Below, in pieces: positions 41,339 to 49,780 of a stretch of 64,000 nucleotides of DNA. The position numbers were made by a program, and so were the translations under genes. Source of the DNA: Gemmatimonadota bacterium (GTDB lineage Bacteria; Gemmatimonadota; Gemmatimonadetes; Longimicrobiales; Gaopeijiaceae). The notes under the pieces are model-generated. The model was given only the letters and a program-made list of their open reading frames with translations, did not search any database and was not told where the DNA came from. How positions within the stretch are numbered: position 1 is the first letter of the stretch; each line of letters begins with the position of its first letter. The stretch is taken from NCBI GenBank assembly GCA_041390125.1, contig JAWKQN010000005.1, positions 62,001 through 126,000 on the forward strand, in the 5' to 3' direction.

Positions 41339-43507
41339 TCAGAACGCCTTCAGGTAGGTCAGCTTCACCACACCGGTCCGCCGGTCCCAGCGGCTCTGGC
41401 GGGGGTCCTGCAGCGCCCCCGTACGATAGCCGGTGTCCAGGACCAGGAAGAGGTCGCTGCCCGGCGTGTGGATCCAGTCGATCCGGATGTTGGCCTGGAG
41501 GACGTGCGAGACGTCGTCGTACTGGATCAGCCCGTTGGCGAACAGGTTGCGGCTGAGCGCCCCCAGCAGGTCCACGCCCACCAGCGTCGTGTTGAACGCG
41601 CCGTCGGGGACGGGGAGGTCGATGCGGTTGTGGCTGCTGTTGATCCCGACCGTGAGGTGCGGGCCGGTCTTCCAGGTCACACCGCCGGACACCTCGGTCC
41701 GCGTGCCTCCCCAGAACTGACCCACGGTCACGCCGCCGCTGCCCGACCAGGCCCGACTCTCGTTCATGCGGAAGCTCAGGTCGGCGCTCGTGAAGACGTA
41801 GTCGCCGATGGGGAGCGTCCGGGACTGGATGCGGGCGGGCTCCTCCAGGATCTCGGTTCGCCGACGCAGGTTGAACATCACCCAGTCCCCGCTCTGGAAC
41901 GTCAGCATGTTGTGCGAAAGAACGCTCGTGCTCTGCTCGTCGCCGTCCTGGCCCGTGATGTAGTCGCCGGTGACGGCCATCGTCAGGCGGCGAGCCCACC
42001 GGCTCGACTCGAACCGGGGAAACCAGGCCGCACTACCGCTCGTGCGCCGCATGTCCCGTCGCTGGACGAATCCGAGCGCGGGATCGTAGTCCGCATCCAC
42101 GGACGTGTAGCTGCCACCGACGGACGCCGTGGCGCTACGCAGGTCGAGGGAGGCGGCACCGGCGGAGCTCGTGCCCGCTCCGCTGTCCCAGACCTGCGAG
42201 AACCAGCCGTCGAACGAACTGGAACCCGCGAAGCGCACCTGGAGATCGGCGCCCCCGAGACGATTGTGGGTGCCGTCGCTCTCCAGCGTGGTGAAGATCG
42301 CGCCGGCGGTCGTGCGGGGCAGCACGTCCGCGCGCACGCGCACCACCGAGTTCAGCCCGCCCGGCAACAGGGTCCCCGACGGATCACGGGCGTCCCCCGT
42401 GGCGAGCGCGAGCGCCCCGACGGACAAGGGACCGACCTGGCCCGTGACCCGGCTGCCGCCGCGGATGTCGTTCGGCAGTCCGATCCTGCGGCTGAAGAAG
42501 GCCTCGGTCTGCCGCGCGGCGCCGAACTGGAAGAGTCCCTGGCGCTCCAGGAAGAACTCCCGCTTCTCCGGGAAGAACAGGCTGAAGCGCGTCAGGTTGA
42601 TCTGGACGTTGTCCGCCTCGACCTGCGCGAAGTCCGGGTTGACCGTGACGTCGAGCGCGAGGCTGGACGTGATCGCGTACTTGAGGTCGCCGCCGAAGTC
42701 GGAAAGGGTCTGGGTCCCGGAGCTGGCCAGGTTCTGGCGTCCTGCGATCGCATAGGGCTTGAGCTCCATGTACCGGCCGCGACGAAGCGACTCCAGACCC
42801 TGCAGCGTGGCGTAGCGCGAGACCTGGAAGATCCCCGACCGGTATTCCTGGCCGATGTGCGGCCAGGTGACCTCTTCGTTCTTGCGACGGATGGAGCGGT
42901 AGAACGCCACACCCATCTCGGGGACGGCGTCGTCGCTGAACCGGATGGTGGTGAAGGGGATCTCCACCTCGAGCACCCAGCCCTCGTCGGTGATGCGGCC
43001 TTCGCTGTTGTAGACGCCCTCCCAATCCCAGTCGGACATGGCCATGCTCTCGTCCGAGATCAGCGCGTCCCCCTGCGTGCCGAACGGGTTCAGCTCGAAG
43101 ATGTAGGCGTTGCGCCGGTCGTGGTACGTATCGAGCGCGATGATCACCCGGTCGTCCTGGTCGATCCGCCCTTCGCGGTGCAGGATGCTGCGCCGGATGT
43201 TGGCGGGGTCCGAGTCCCGGAGAACGAGTCCGAAGTAGAGCGCGGTCTCCGTGAACGCCACCCGCACCTCGGAAGGCTCGCTGGCGGAGGCGCCGTCCAC
43301 GGGCTCCCGCTGCCGGAAGTCCGTGACCGGCGCGATGCCCGCCCAGAAGGGTTCGTCCAGCACGCCGTCGATCGTGGGCGCCTCGGCGATGCGCACGGCG
43401 TGCAGCACCGGAGCGGCCGGGGCCGCCGTCCCGACCTGCGCCTCCGCCCGCGCGCCCCCGAACAGCATGAGGACCGCGCAGACCGCCGCCCGTGCTCCAC
43501 CCCGCAT
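41339..43507 (-). CDS. DUF5916 outer-membrane-type protein with CBM9-like domain
   Basis: 722 aa. Signal peptide AVCAVLMLFGGARAEAQ. A CBM9-like beta-sandwich follows (APTIDGVLDEPFWAGIAPVT, RVAFTETALYFGLVLRDSDP, DRVIIALDTYHDRRNAYIFE), then DUF5916 (LDVTVNPDFAQVEADNVQIN and FFPEKREFFLERQGLFQFGA), and a C-terminal beta-barrel-like region ending VKLTYLKAF with terminal Phe. These proteins are abundant in Gemmatimonadota and Bacteroidota and probably sit in the outer membrane; the ligand is unknown. ATG at 43507 has GGAGGTG upstream. It follows a TonB receptor gene by 22 bases and is likely cotranscribed, so it may assist uptake of the same ligand. Confidence 0.9.
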   Translation of the reverse strand: MRGGARAAVCAVLMLFGGARAEAQVGTAAPAAPVLHAVRIAEAPTIDGVLDEPFWAGIAPVTDFRQREPVDGASASEPSEVRVAFTETALYFGLVLRDSDPANIRRSILHREGRIDQDDRVIIALDTYHDRRNAYIFELNPFGTQGDALISDESMAMSDWDWEGVYNSEGRITDEGWVLEVEIPFTTIRFSDDAVPEMGVAFYRSIRRKNEEVTWPHIGQEYRSGIFQVSRYATLQGLESLRRGRYMELKPYAIAGRQNLASSGTQTLSDFGGDLKYAITSSLALDVTVNPDFAQVEADNVQINLTRFSLFFPEKREFFLERQGLFQFGAARQTEAFFSRRIGLPNDIRGGSRVTGQVGPLSVGALALATGDARDPSGTLLPGGLNSVVRVRADVLPRTTAGAIFTTLESDGTHNRLGGADLQVRFAGSSSFDGWFSQVWDSGAGTSSAGAASLDLRSATASVGGSYTSVDADYDPALGFVQRRDMRRTSGSAAWFPRFESSRWARRLTMAVTGDYITGQDGDEQSTSVLSHNMLTFQSGDWVMFNLRRRTEILEEPARIQSRTLPIGDYVFTSADLSFRMNESRAWSGSGGVTVGQFWGGTRTEVSGGVTWKTGPHLTVGINSSHNRIDLPVPDGAFNTTLVGVDLLGALSRNLFANGLIQYDDVSHVLQANIRIDWIHTPGSDLFLVLDTGYRTGALQDPRQSRWDRRTGVVKLTYLKAF

Positions 43508-43529
43508 CGTCACCTCCGCCCCTCGGGGC

Positions 43530-45752
43530 TCAGAATCCGGTCCCGGGCCAGGCGGCCTCGAGACCCACGTAGAAACGGCGTCCCGGGCCCGGCTCGTAGT
43601 AGCGGGCGCCGAACGCGTTGACCGACACGGCGGACGCGTAGACGCGGTCGAAGAGGTTCGTGACACCCGCGAAGGGGGTCAGCGCGGCCCTCCCGACGGT
43701 CCACGCGCCACCGTCCACGCCGCCGCGCACGTCGATGAGCGTGTAGGCGTCGGAGAACTGGCTGTTGGCGTCGTCCACGGCGATGCGGTCGGCGTACTCC
43801 GCGTGCACCTCCACGAAGCCCACACCGCCCGCGGCGCGCAGCAGGCCGTCCAGGCGGTGAGGCGCCGCCCCCGGGATGACGTTGTCCGTGAAGTCCTCCG
43901 TGTCGGTCCGGAACTGCTGGTAGCGTCCGTCCAGGTAGGAGTAGGTCAGGCGCCCGGAGAGATGCTCGCCGATCCGACCGTGCACCAGCGCTTCGATGCC
44001 GTAGTAGCGGGAGCTGCCGGCGTTGCGGAAGAAGCGGCGGCCCGGCTCGCTCGGGACCTCGAAGGGCACCAGCTCGTCGTCCAGGGCGGTCCGGAACAGC
44101 GCGAGCTGCCAGGCGAGGGTGCGGCCCACCCACCCCCGCGCGCCCAGCTCCACCGACACTGCGGTGGTGGGGTCCACGTCGGCGTTGAAGCCGCCTTGTC
44201 CGTCGGGCCGGTTGGCCAGCTCGGTCGTCGTCGGCGTCACGAACGAGGTGGCCACGTTCCCGTACACGGAGAAGGTGCGATCCGACTCCCAGCGTACGCC
44301 GACCGCCGGGCTCAGCGCATCCATCGTGCGTTCGCCCGAATCGTCGCGGCCGTCCGAGAGGAAGCGGTCTTCGACATCGAAGGTCGTGCGGTCGTAGCGC
44401 AGACCCCCGGACACGAGCCAGCCCGCACCGAGCTCGAGCAACGCGTTCGCGAACACCCCTGTGCCGCGGACGGACTCGACCTGGTCGAGCGCCAGCGCTC
44501 CGGCCGTCCCGCCGTCGTTCTCGTAGTTGAGGCGGGCGTCACGCTGGAGGTCCAGCTGGCCCCCCAGGCTCCAGCGCAATCCACGCGCGACCGACGCCAC
44601 CCGATCGCTCAGCTGCGCCGAGAGGCCGCCCGCGCGGCGATCGAGGTCGATCACGACGGTGGTGATGGGGTTGTCGAGCGCGCGCGTGATCCCGTACCCG
44701 CTCACCTCGAACGTGCGCTCGCCCTCGAGCTCATGCGTCCAGGAGAGTCCGGCCTGGGCCTGGTCGATCTGCTTGGACGCGCCTTGGAGGACGTTGAAGC
44801 GCAATGCCTCCCGGCTGCCGGAGCGGAACACGGAATCGGCGAGGGAGCCAGGGTTCTGCGCGTCCATGCGCGTGAAGTTGAAGGACGCCCGCAGTCGGTC
44901 CCGGGCCCCCTGCCAGTCGAGCGTGGCGTTGGCCTGTGTCTTCTCGGAGTGGCTGAAAGACGCCTCGGGCTCGAGCGGGTTGGGGCGGAACCCATCGCCC
45001 TGCGTGCGGCCCACGGCAGCGAGCCACCCGAGCGTGCCGGTCCGGCCCGCGGCGGTGGTGTGGCCCGTCCACTGGCCGTTGCTGCCCCCGACGAGGCGTG
45101 CGGTCTGCTGGTACGGCACCGTCTCGGGCGGACGTCGCGACTCCAGGAGCAGGACGCCACCGGCGGCGCTGCCCCACAGCATGGACGCGGGCCCGCGCAG
45201 CGCTTCGACCCGGCCCAGGGAGCCGAAGTCGACGTGGTCCAGCGTGGCCTGTCCGTCCGCGATCGTGGCCGGGACGCCGTCGACCAGGACCTTCACGCCC
45301 CGTACCCCGAAGGTGGCGCGCGACCCGAATCCGCGGATGGAGATGCGCTCACCCACCGCGTCGTTGAAGCGGTTCTGGATCTCCACGCCGGGCAGCCCCT
45401 CGAGCATCTCGTCGAGCGAGCCGGCGGCCTTGGCGCCGAAGAGGTCGGCTCGGCCCAGCGCGGCGATCGAGTAGGGAGCCTGATTGGCCCGCACGGGCGT
45501 GCGCAGGAGCTCGACGACGAGCGAATCGAGCTGGTAGGCGGAGACGGTGTCGCCGCCGGGGACGGTCGCCGGACGGGGGGTCTGTCCGGCCAGCGGGGCG
45601 GTCGTCGTCAGGACGAAGGCGAGGGAAAGGGGTGCGAGGGGTGCGCGGGTACCCAGACGAGCCTCCCGGTTGAGGATCCCGCCGGCACCGGGGAGGGGCG
45701 GCGGACGTCTGGAAGCTACGATCCGCGACCGTCCGGGACTACCGTGTCGCAC
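43530..45752 (-). CDS. TonB-dependent outer-membrane receptor
   Basis: 740 aa from the GTG at 45752. Plug domain: GSLDEMLEGLPGVEIQNRFN, ERISIRGFGSRATFGVRGV, VLVDGVPATIADGQA, VEALRGPASMLWGSAAGGVL. A 22-strand-type barrel follows, ending AFGARYYEPGPGRRFYVGLE. The start is uncertain: the predicted signal peptide begins about residue 34 (GTRAPLAPLSLAFVLTTTAP), and a good Shine-Dalgarno sequence (GGGAGG, plus-strand 45662-45667) precedes a CTG codon at 45656-45654. It probably imports a siderophore, vitamin or oligosaccharide; no other uptake gene identifies it. It lies between a carboxypeptidase-regulatory protein and a DUF5916 gene. Confidence 0.9.
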   Translation of the reverse strand: MRHGSPGRSRIVASRRPPPLPGAGGILNREARLGTRAPLAPLSLAFVLTTTAPLAGQTPRPATVPGGDTVSAYQLDSLVVELLRTPVRANQAPYSIAALGRADLFGAKAAGSLDEMLEGLPGVEIQNRFNDAVGERISIRGFGSRATFGVRGVKVLVDGVPATIADGQATLDHVDFGSLGRVEALRGPASMLWGSAAGGVLLLESRRPPETVPYQQTARLVGGSNGQWTGHTTAAGRTGTLGWLAAVGRTQGDGFRPNPLEPEASFSHSEKTQANATLDWQGARDRLRASFNFTRMDAQNPGSLADSVFRSGSREALRFNVLQGASKQIDQAQAGLSWTHELEGERTFEVSGYGITRALDNPITTVVIDLDRRAGGLSAQLSDRVASVARGLRWSLGGQLDLQRDARLNYENDGGTAGALALDQVESVRGTGVFANALLELGAGWLVSGGLRYDRTTFDVEDRFLSDGRDDSGERTMDALSPAVGVRWESDRTFSVYGNVATSFVTPTTTELANRPDGQGGFNADVDPTTAVSVELGARGWVGRTLAWQLALFRTALDDELVPFEVPSEPGRRFFRNAGSSRYYGIEALVHGRIGEHLSGRLTYSYLDGRYQQFRTDTEDFTDNVIPGAAPHRLDGLLRAAGGVGFVEVHAEYADRIAVDDANSQFSDAYTLIDVRGGVDGGAWTVGRAALTPFAGVTNLFDRVYASAVSVNAFGARYYEPGPGRRFYVGLEAAWPGTGF

Positions 45753-45817
45753 GCACGCACGCGGTCCTCGAGGCCCAGCCGGACGTTCTCGGCACGGAGC
45801 GCGTGGAGCGGGGCAGA

Positions 45818-47521
45818 CTACCGCGGAGGATCCGAGGCCACGACCTGCACGTCATGATGCGCCCGCCACGCGTCGAGCGGGATCCGCACTGTCGCGGGCT
45901 CGGCGTCCGCGCCCTCGACGGTCACGCGGAGTGCCGTATCGGTCGGAAGCCCACACACCAGGTAGAACCCATCCGGGTCCGGCGTGGCGAGCACACCGGA
46001 CGCGGCCTCCTGCAACACGCCGCGGGTCTGGACACGGAAGTCCGACCAGTCCACGCGGACCCGGGCGTCGGGCGCCGCGGATCCGTCCGTCCAGCGCACC
46101 CACCCCATGAGCGCCGCGGTCCCCGACTCCAGCCCCTCCTCGCCACAGCGCTCGGCCACGATCCGGCGGGCCGGCGGCGCGCTCAGGTCGAGGTCCACGA
46201 CGCCCTGGGCCGGCACCAGGATCTCGCGCGGGGGAGACCGGAATCCGAGAGAGTCGAGGCTCGGGTGGGAGAACGTGACGGCGTACACGCCTTCCTCCAG
46301 GCCCGTGGCGCGGTAGCGCCCACGTCCGTCGGCGACGACGGTGTCCTCCCGGCCCCGCAGCATGATGCGGGCATCCGCCAGCGGGCGGGCGCCACCGTCG
46401 GTCCGCACGACGCCCTGGACCGCGCCCCCCTCGAACTCCATCACGATGCGGCCGGCCACGGTGGCGATGCGTCTCACCTGCGCACCGGTCTCCCGGATCC
46501 CGATGACCTGCCGACCCCGATTCGCTTCGTTGCGCCGATCGAAACCCACGATCGGCATGCGGATCCACCACTTGCGGATGACCCACGGCCCGCTGGGCAG
46601 GGCTGTGAACTCGACGCGACCGCCGACGTTCTCGCGCTCGATGGCGGGATCGATGTTCGCGTAGCGCCACTCCAGGATCCGGAGCTCGCTGCTGGCGGGA
46701 TCGAGCCAGAGCGTGCCGACGACCTCCGAGACGCGGCGTCCGTCGACGGGTTCGAAGCCCAGCCCCAGCAGGCCTTCCGTGTCGCGCCGGCCGCGGCGCA
46801 GGCGGAAGCAGTGCGTGTCCAGGAAGGCATCGGAGAGGAGCACGTCGGCGTCGGGGCCATAGAACACGGTGACGTCGCCGTCCTCCACCACGAAGCCGTC
46901 CTGGATCAGCTCGGGCGCGGGTCGGCTGACGAAGGTGCGTTGCCTGGACGTGCGCTCGTAGCGCACGCGTTCCCGCTCGACGCGGCGGGCCTCCCGATCG
47001 AGGTCCCGCTCGAGGTGCGCCAGCTCGTAGCGGAACACCCCGTGCTCGCCCGTCCACGAGGCTGCGGCGAGCGCCTTGCGGACCTCCTCCCACACCACCG
47101 CGACGGCCCGACCGTCTTCCGGGTTCACCTCGCAGCGCGCGTCGCTCTCGACGTCGATCCCCTCCAGCACGATCGCTTCCACCGTGGCGATGAGCTCGAC
47201 CGCCACGGTATCGGCCGGGCCCAGCGCGAACTCGGGATGGAAGGTGCTCGCGTGTCCGATGCGGTCCGCCCGCAGCCGGTAGCGGCCGGGGGCACGGTGC
47301 TCCATGAGGAAGCGGCCGCTCTCGTTGGTCAGCACCTGGAAGGCGGCTCGCCCCTCGGCATCGACGAGCACGACCATGGCGCCTTCGATGGGGTCTCCGG
47401 TCCCCGCCTCGCGCAGGATCCCGCGGACCACCTGCGCGGCGGCCGGGGGAGCAGCCAGCGCGCCGAGAAGACCGATGCCCGCCAGCAGGGCCATCCGGGG
47501 GATGGGGCGCAGCGGTCGCAT
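45818..47521 (-). CDS. Exported protein with carboxypeptidase regulatory-like domains
   Basis: 567 aa. Signal peptide PRMALLAGIGLLGALAAPPA. At least two carboxypeptidase regulatory (CarbopepD_reg/DUF4480-like) beta domains: one at the N-terminus (VVRGILREAGTGDPIEGAMV) and one at about residues 370-430 (AVQGVVRTDGGARPLADARI); a weaker third follows (LMGWVRWTDGSAAPDARVRV). Between them is a region ending TLWLDPASSELRILEWRYAN that often follows such domains in Gemmatimonadota proteins. No catalytic domain is visible. It is read together with the TonB receptor 65 bases downstream, suggesting an outer-membrane or surface accessory role. Confidence 0.82.
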   Translation of the reverse strand: MRPLRPIPRMALLAGIGLLGALAAPPAAAQVVRGILREAGTGDPIEGAMVVLVDAEGRAAFQVLTNESGRFLMEHRAPGRYRLRADRIGHASTFHPEFALGPADTVAVELIATVEAIVLEGIDVESDARCEVNPEDGRAVAVVWEEVRKALAAASWTGEHGVFRYELAHLERDLDREARRVERERVRYERTSRQRTFVSRPAPELIQDGFVVEDGDVTVFYGPDADVLLSDAFLDTHCFRLRRGRRDTEGLLGLGFEPVDGRRVSEVVGTLWLDPASSELRILEWRYANIDPAIERENVGGRVEFTALPSGPWVIRKWWIRMPIVGFDRRNEANRGRQVIGIRETGAQVRRIATVAGRIVMEFEGGAVQGVVRTDGGARPLADARIMLRGREDTVVADGRGRYRATGLEEGVYAVTFSHPSLDSLGFRSPPREILVPAQGVVDLDLSAPPARRIVAERCGEEGLESGTAALMGWVRWTDGSAAPDARVRVDWSDFRVQTRGVLQEAASGVLATPDPDGFYLVCGLPTDTALRVTVEGADAEPATVRIPLDAWRAHHDVQVVASDPPR

Positions 47522-47549
47522 GATGGGCGATGCTCCGTTCGGTGCTCCG

Positions 47550-47578
47550 TTGAGCCGCCTGGGGGGTAGCTCTACATT
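47550..47578 (+). promoter_or_regulatory. Candidate promoter of the S9 peptidase at 47666
   Basis: TTGAGC (47550-47555), a 17-base spacer and TACATT (47573-47578) match four of six bases in each sigma-70 box. It lies in the 144-base divergent gap, about 88 bases before the ATG. TGCTCCGTT occurs twice just upstream (47531-47539 and 47543-47551). Confidence 0.4.
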
Positions 47579-47665
47579 CCTGTGCTTCCGCGGGAATCCT
47601 CTCCCGAGGAGACCGCCGGTAGCTACCCGGGCCGGTCCGGCCCGATCCCTCCATCCCGGTCCACC

Positions 47666-49774
47666 ATGCGCACAGGCCCGCTCTTCGCCACTGCCCTCGT
47701 GGCCGCCGCCACGCTCTCCGCGTCGGAGCCGGCCGCGGGTCAGGGCCGGGGCTACCGGCCCTCGGACTACTACGACCTGGTCACGGTGGGAGACGTGCAG
47801 GTCTCGCCGCGCGGCACCCACGTGGCCTTCGTGGTGACGACCGTCGTGGAGGAGGAGAACCGCCGCCACCGCGAGATCTGGATGCAGCGGCTCGTGGAGG
47901 GCCGTCCGGACGGCGACCCCTGGCGCTTCACGGGTCCCACGGAGGACGCCACGGAGCCCGTGTGGTCTCCCGACGGCGCGCTCCTGGCCTTCCAGTCGCG
48001 ACGGGGGGAGGACCCCAACCCCACCTGGTTCCTGCGGGTCGACGGCGCGGGTGGAGAGGCGTTCCACATCGAAGGGGTGGAAGGGACGCCGGTGTGGTCT
48101 CCCGACGGCAGCCGGATCGCCTTCGTGAAGGCGGAAGACGGTCCCTCCGGGGAGCGGGCGGGATGGATCGCACCCGACGCCGTGACGGAGACGCTCGATC
48201 CGCAGCGGTTCGACGGACGGGTGGTGACGTCGACCCGCTACAAGCGCGACGGCACGTTGACGCTGCGACCGCACTGGAGCGTCTCGCCCAAGGGGCAGCT
48301 GCACGTGGTGGCGGCCGCCGGTGGGACCGCGCGCCGGCTCACGGACGTCGCCTTCGACGTCGGCGCGCCGCTGTGGTCCGAGGACGGACGCTACCTGTAC
48401 TTCGCGGGCGACGCCTCCCAGGACGACGAGACGGGCACCGACCCCACCGGGGATCTGTGGATCGTCGCCGCGGATGGTGGTGGCGTGCGCCGCCTGACCA
48501 CGGACCCGGGGGCGGAGAGCGCGCCGGCCCTGTCGCCCGATGGGCGCTGGCTGGCCTGGCTGGCGACGCCGGCCCGCGGGGCCCAGACCGACGTGTGGGT
48601 GGTGGCGGTCGACGGCGACGGGACCTTCCGCGGCGACCCCCGCAACCTGACCGACACGTGGGATCGCGATCCCGGTGCACCCCGCTGGGCGGCCGACGGC
48701 CTCCGCCTCCGCTTTCCGGCGCAGCTCGGCGGGGACGTCCACCTGGTGGAGGTCCCGGTATCGGGCGGCGCCGTCCGGACCGTGACGTCGGGAGAGCGAC
48801 AGTTGTCGTCCATCAGCTTCTCGGCCGACGACGGCGTCATGGCCTACGCGGTCACGGACGCGGTCACCCCGACGGAGCTGTTCGTGGCGCGGGGTGATGG
48901 CACCGCGGAGCGCCGCGCCACCGGCTTCAACGACGACTGGCTGGCGCGGGTGACGCTCCGGCGGCCCGAGCGCCTCGCGTTCCGGGTGCGGGACGGGACC
49001 GAGGTGGAAGGCTGGATCGTGCCTCCGGTCGGCTACCGGGAAGGCAGCCGCTATCCGTTGATCCTGAAGATCCACGGCGGACCGCACTCGGCCTACGGCA
49101 ACACGTTCTTCCCCACCTTCCACGTCCTGTCGGCCGCGGGCTTCTTCGTCCTGTACACGAACCCGCGTGGATCGTCCGGCTACGGTCACGATTTCCAGTA
49201 CGCGACCCGGGGCCAGTGGGGCGTCGTGGACAAGGAGGACTATCTGACCGCTGTGGATCAAGCGCTGGCTCGCTATCCCGACATCGACCCCGAGCGCCTC
49301 GGGGTGTCGGGCGGCAGCTACGGCGGCTTCATGACCAACTGGCTCACCGCCACCACCAACCGCTTCGCTGCGGCCGTGACCTCGCGCTCCATCGTGAACT
49401 GGGAGAGCTGGTACGGCAGCTCGGACGCCCAGGGCCTCACGGAGTACGAGTTCTTCGGCCCGCCCTGGGAGCAGCGCGAGCTCTATCGCCGTCTGTCCCC
49501 GATCTCGTACGTCGAGAACGTTCGCGCCCCCACCCTGATCATCCATTCCGAGAACGACTATCGGACGCCGATCGGGGACGGGGAGCAGTGGTTCATGGCC
49601 TTGAAGAAGCGGGGCGTGCCCACCGAGCTGGTGCGGTACCCGCGCTCCTCGCACGGCCTCTCCCGCACGGGCGAGCCCTGGCTGCTCGTCGATCGCCTGG
49701 AGCGCATCCGCTCGTGGTTCGAGCACTTCCTGGGCAGCGAGACGGTGCGGACCAGCGACGCGCCCACGCACTGA
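47666..49774 (+). CDS. Secreted S9 peptidase (prolyl oligopeptidase/DPP family)
   Basis: 702 aa. Signal peptide FATALVAAATLSASEPAAGQ. A propeller with PD40 elements follows (EPVWSPDGALLAFQSRRGED, TPVWSPDGSRIAFVKAED, PLWSEDGRYLYFAGDAS). The hydrolase domain contains ILKIHGGPHSAYGNTFFPTF, YTNPRGSSGYGHDF, GVSGGSYGGFMTNWLTATTN with Ser551, IIHSENDYRTPIGDGEQ (Asp) and PRSSHGLSRTGEP (His). This is the commonest S9 subfamily, cleaving peptides or acyl-amino acids. ATG at 47666 gives the signal peptide. Six bases separate its stop from the aminopeptidase P gene, suggesting a peptide-catabolism unit. Confidence 0.95.
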   Translation: MRTGPLFATALVAAATLSASEPAAGQGRGYRPSDYYDLVTVGDVQVSPRGTHVAFVVTTVVEEENRRHREIWMQRLVEGRPDGDPWRFTGPTEDATEPVWSPDGALLAFQSRRGEDPNPTWFLRVDGAGGEAFHIEGVEGTPVWSPDGSRIAFVKAEDGPSGERAGWIAPDAVTETLDPQRFDGRVVTSTRYKRDGTLTLRPHWSVSPKGQLHVVAAAGGTARRLTDVAFDVGAPLWSEDGRYLYFAGDASQDDETGTDPTGDLWIVAADGGGVRRLTTDPGAESAPALSPDGRWLAWLATPARGAQTDVWVVAVDGDGTFRGDPRNLTDTWDRDPGAPRWAADGLRLRFPAQLGGDVHLVEVPVSGGAVRTVTSGERQLSSISFSADDGVMAYAVTDAVTPTELFVARGDGTAERRATGFNDDWLARVTLRRPERLAFRVRDGTEVEGWIVPPVGYREGSRYPLILKIHGGPHSAYGNTFFPTFHVLSAAGFFVLYTNPRGSSGYGHDFQYATRGQWGVVDKEDYLTAVDQALARYPDIDPERLGVSGGSYGGFMTNWLTATTNRFAAAVTSRSIVNWESWYGSSDAQGLTEYEFFGPPWEQRELYRRLSPISYVENVRAPTLIIHSENDYRTPIGDGEQWFMALKKRGVPTELVRYPRSSHGLSRTGEPWLLVDRLERIRSWFEHFLGSETVRTSDAPTH

Positions 49775-49780
49775 CCGGAC

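Noticed and set aside
45750..45763. ACGC tetranucleotide repeat as a phase-variation tract at the TonB receptor start
   Set aside because: Only about three copies, too short to be a convincing slippage tract.
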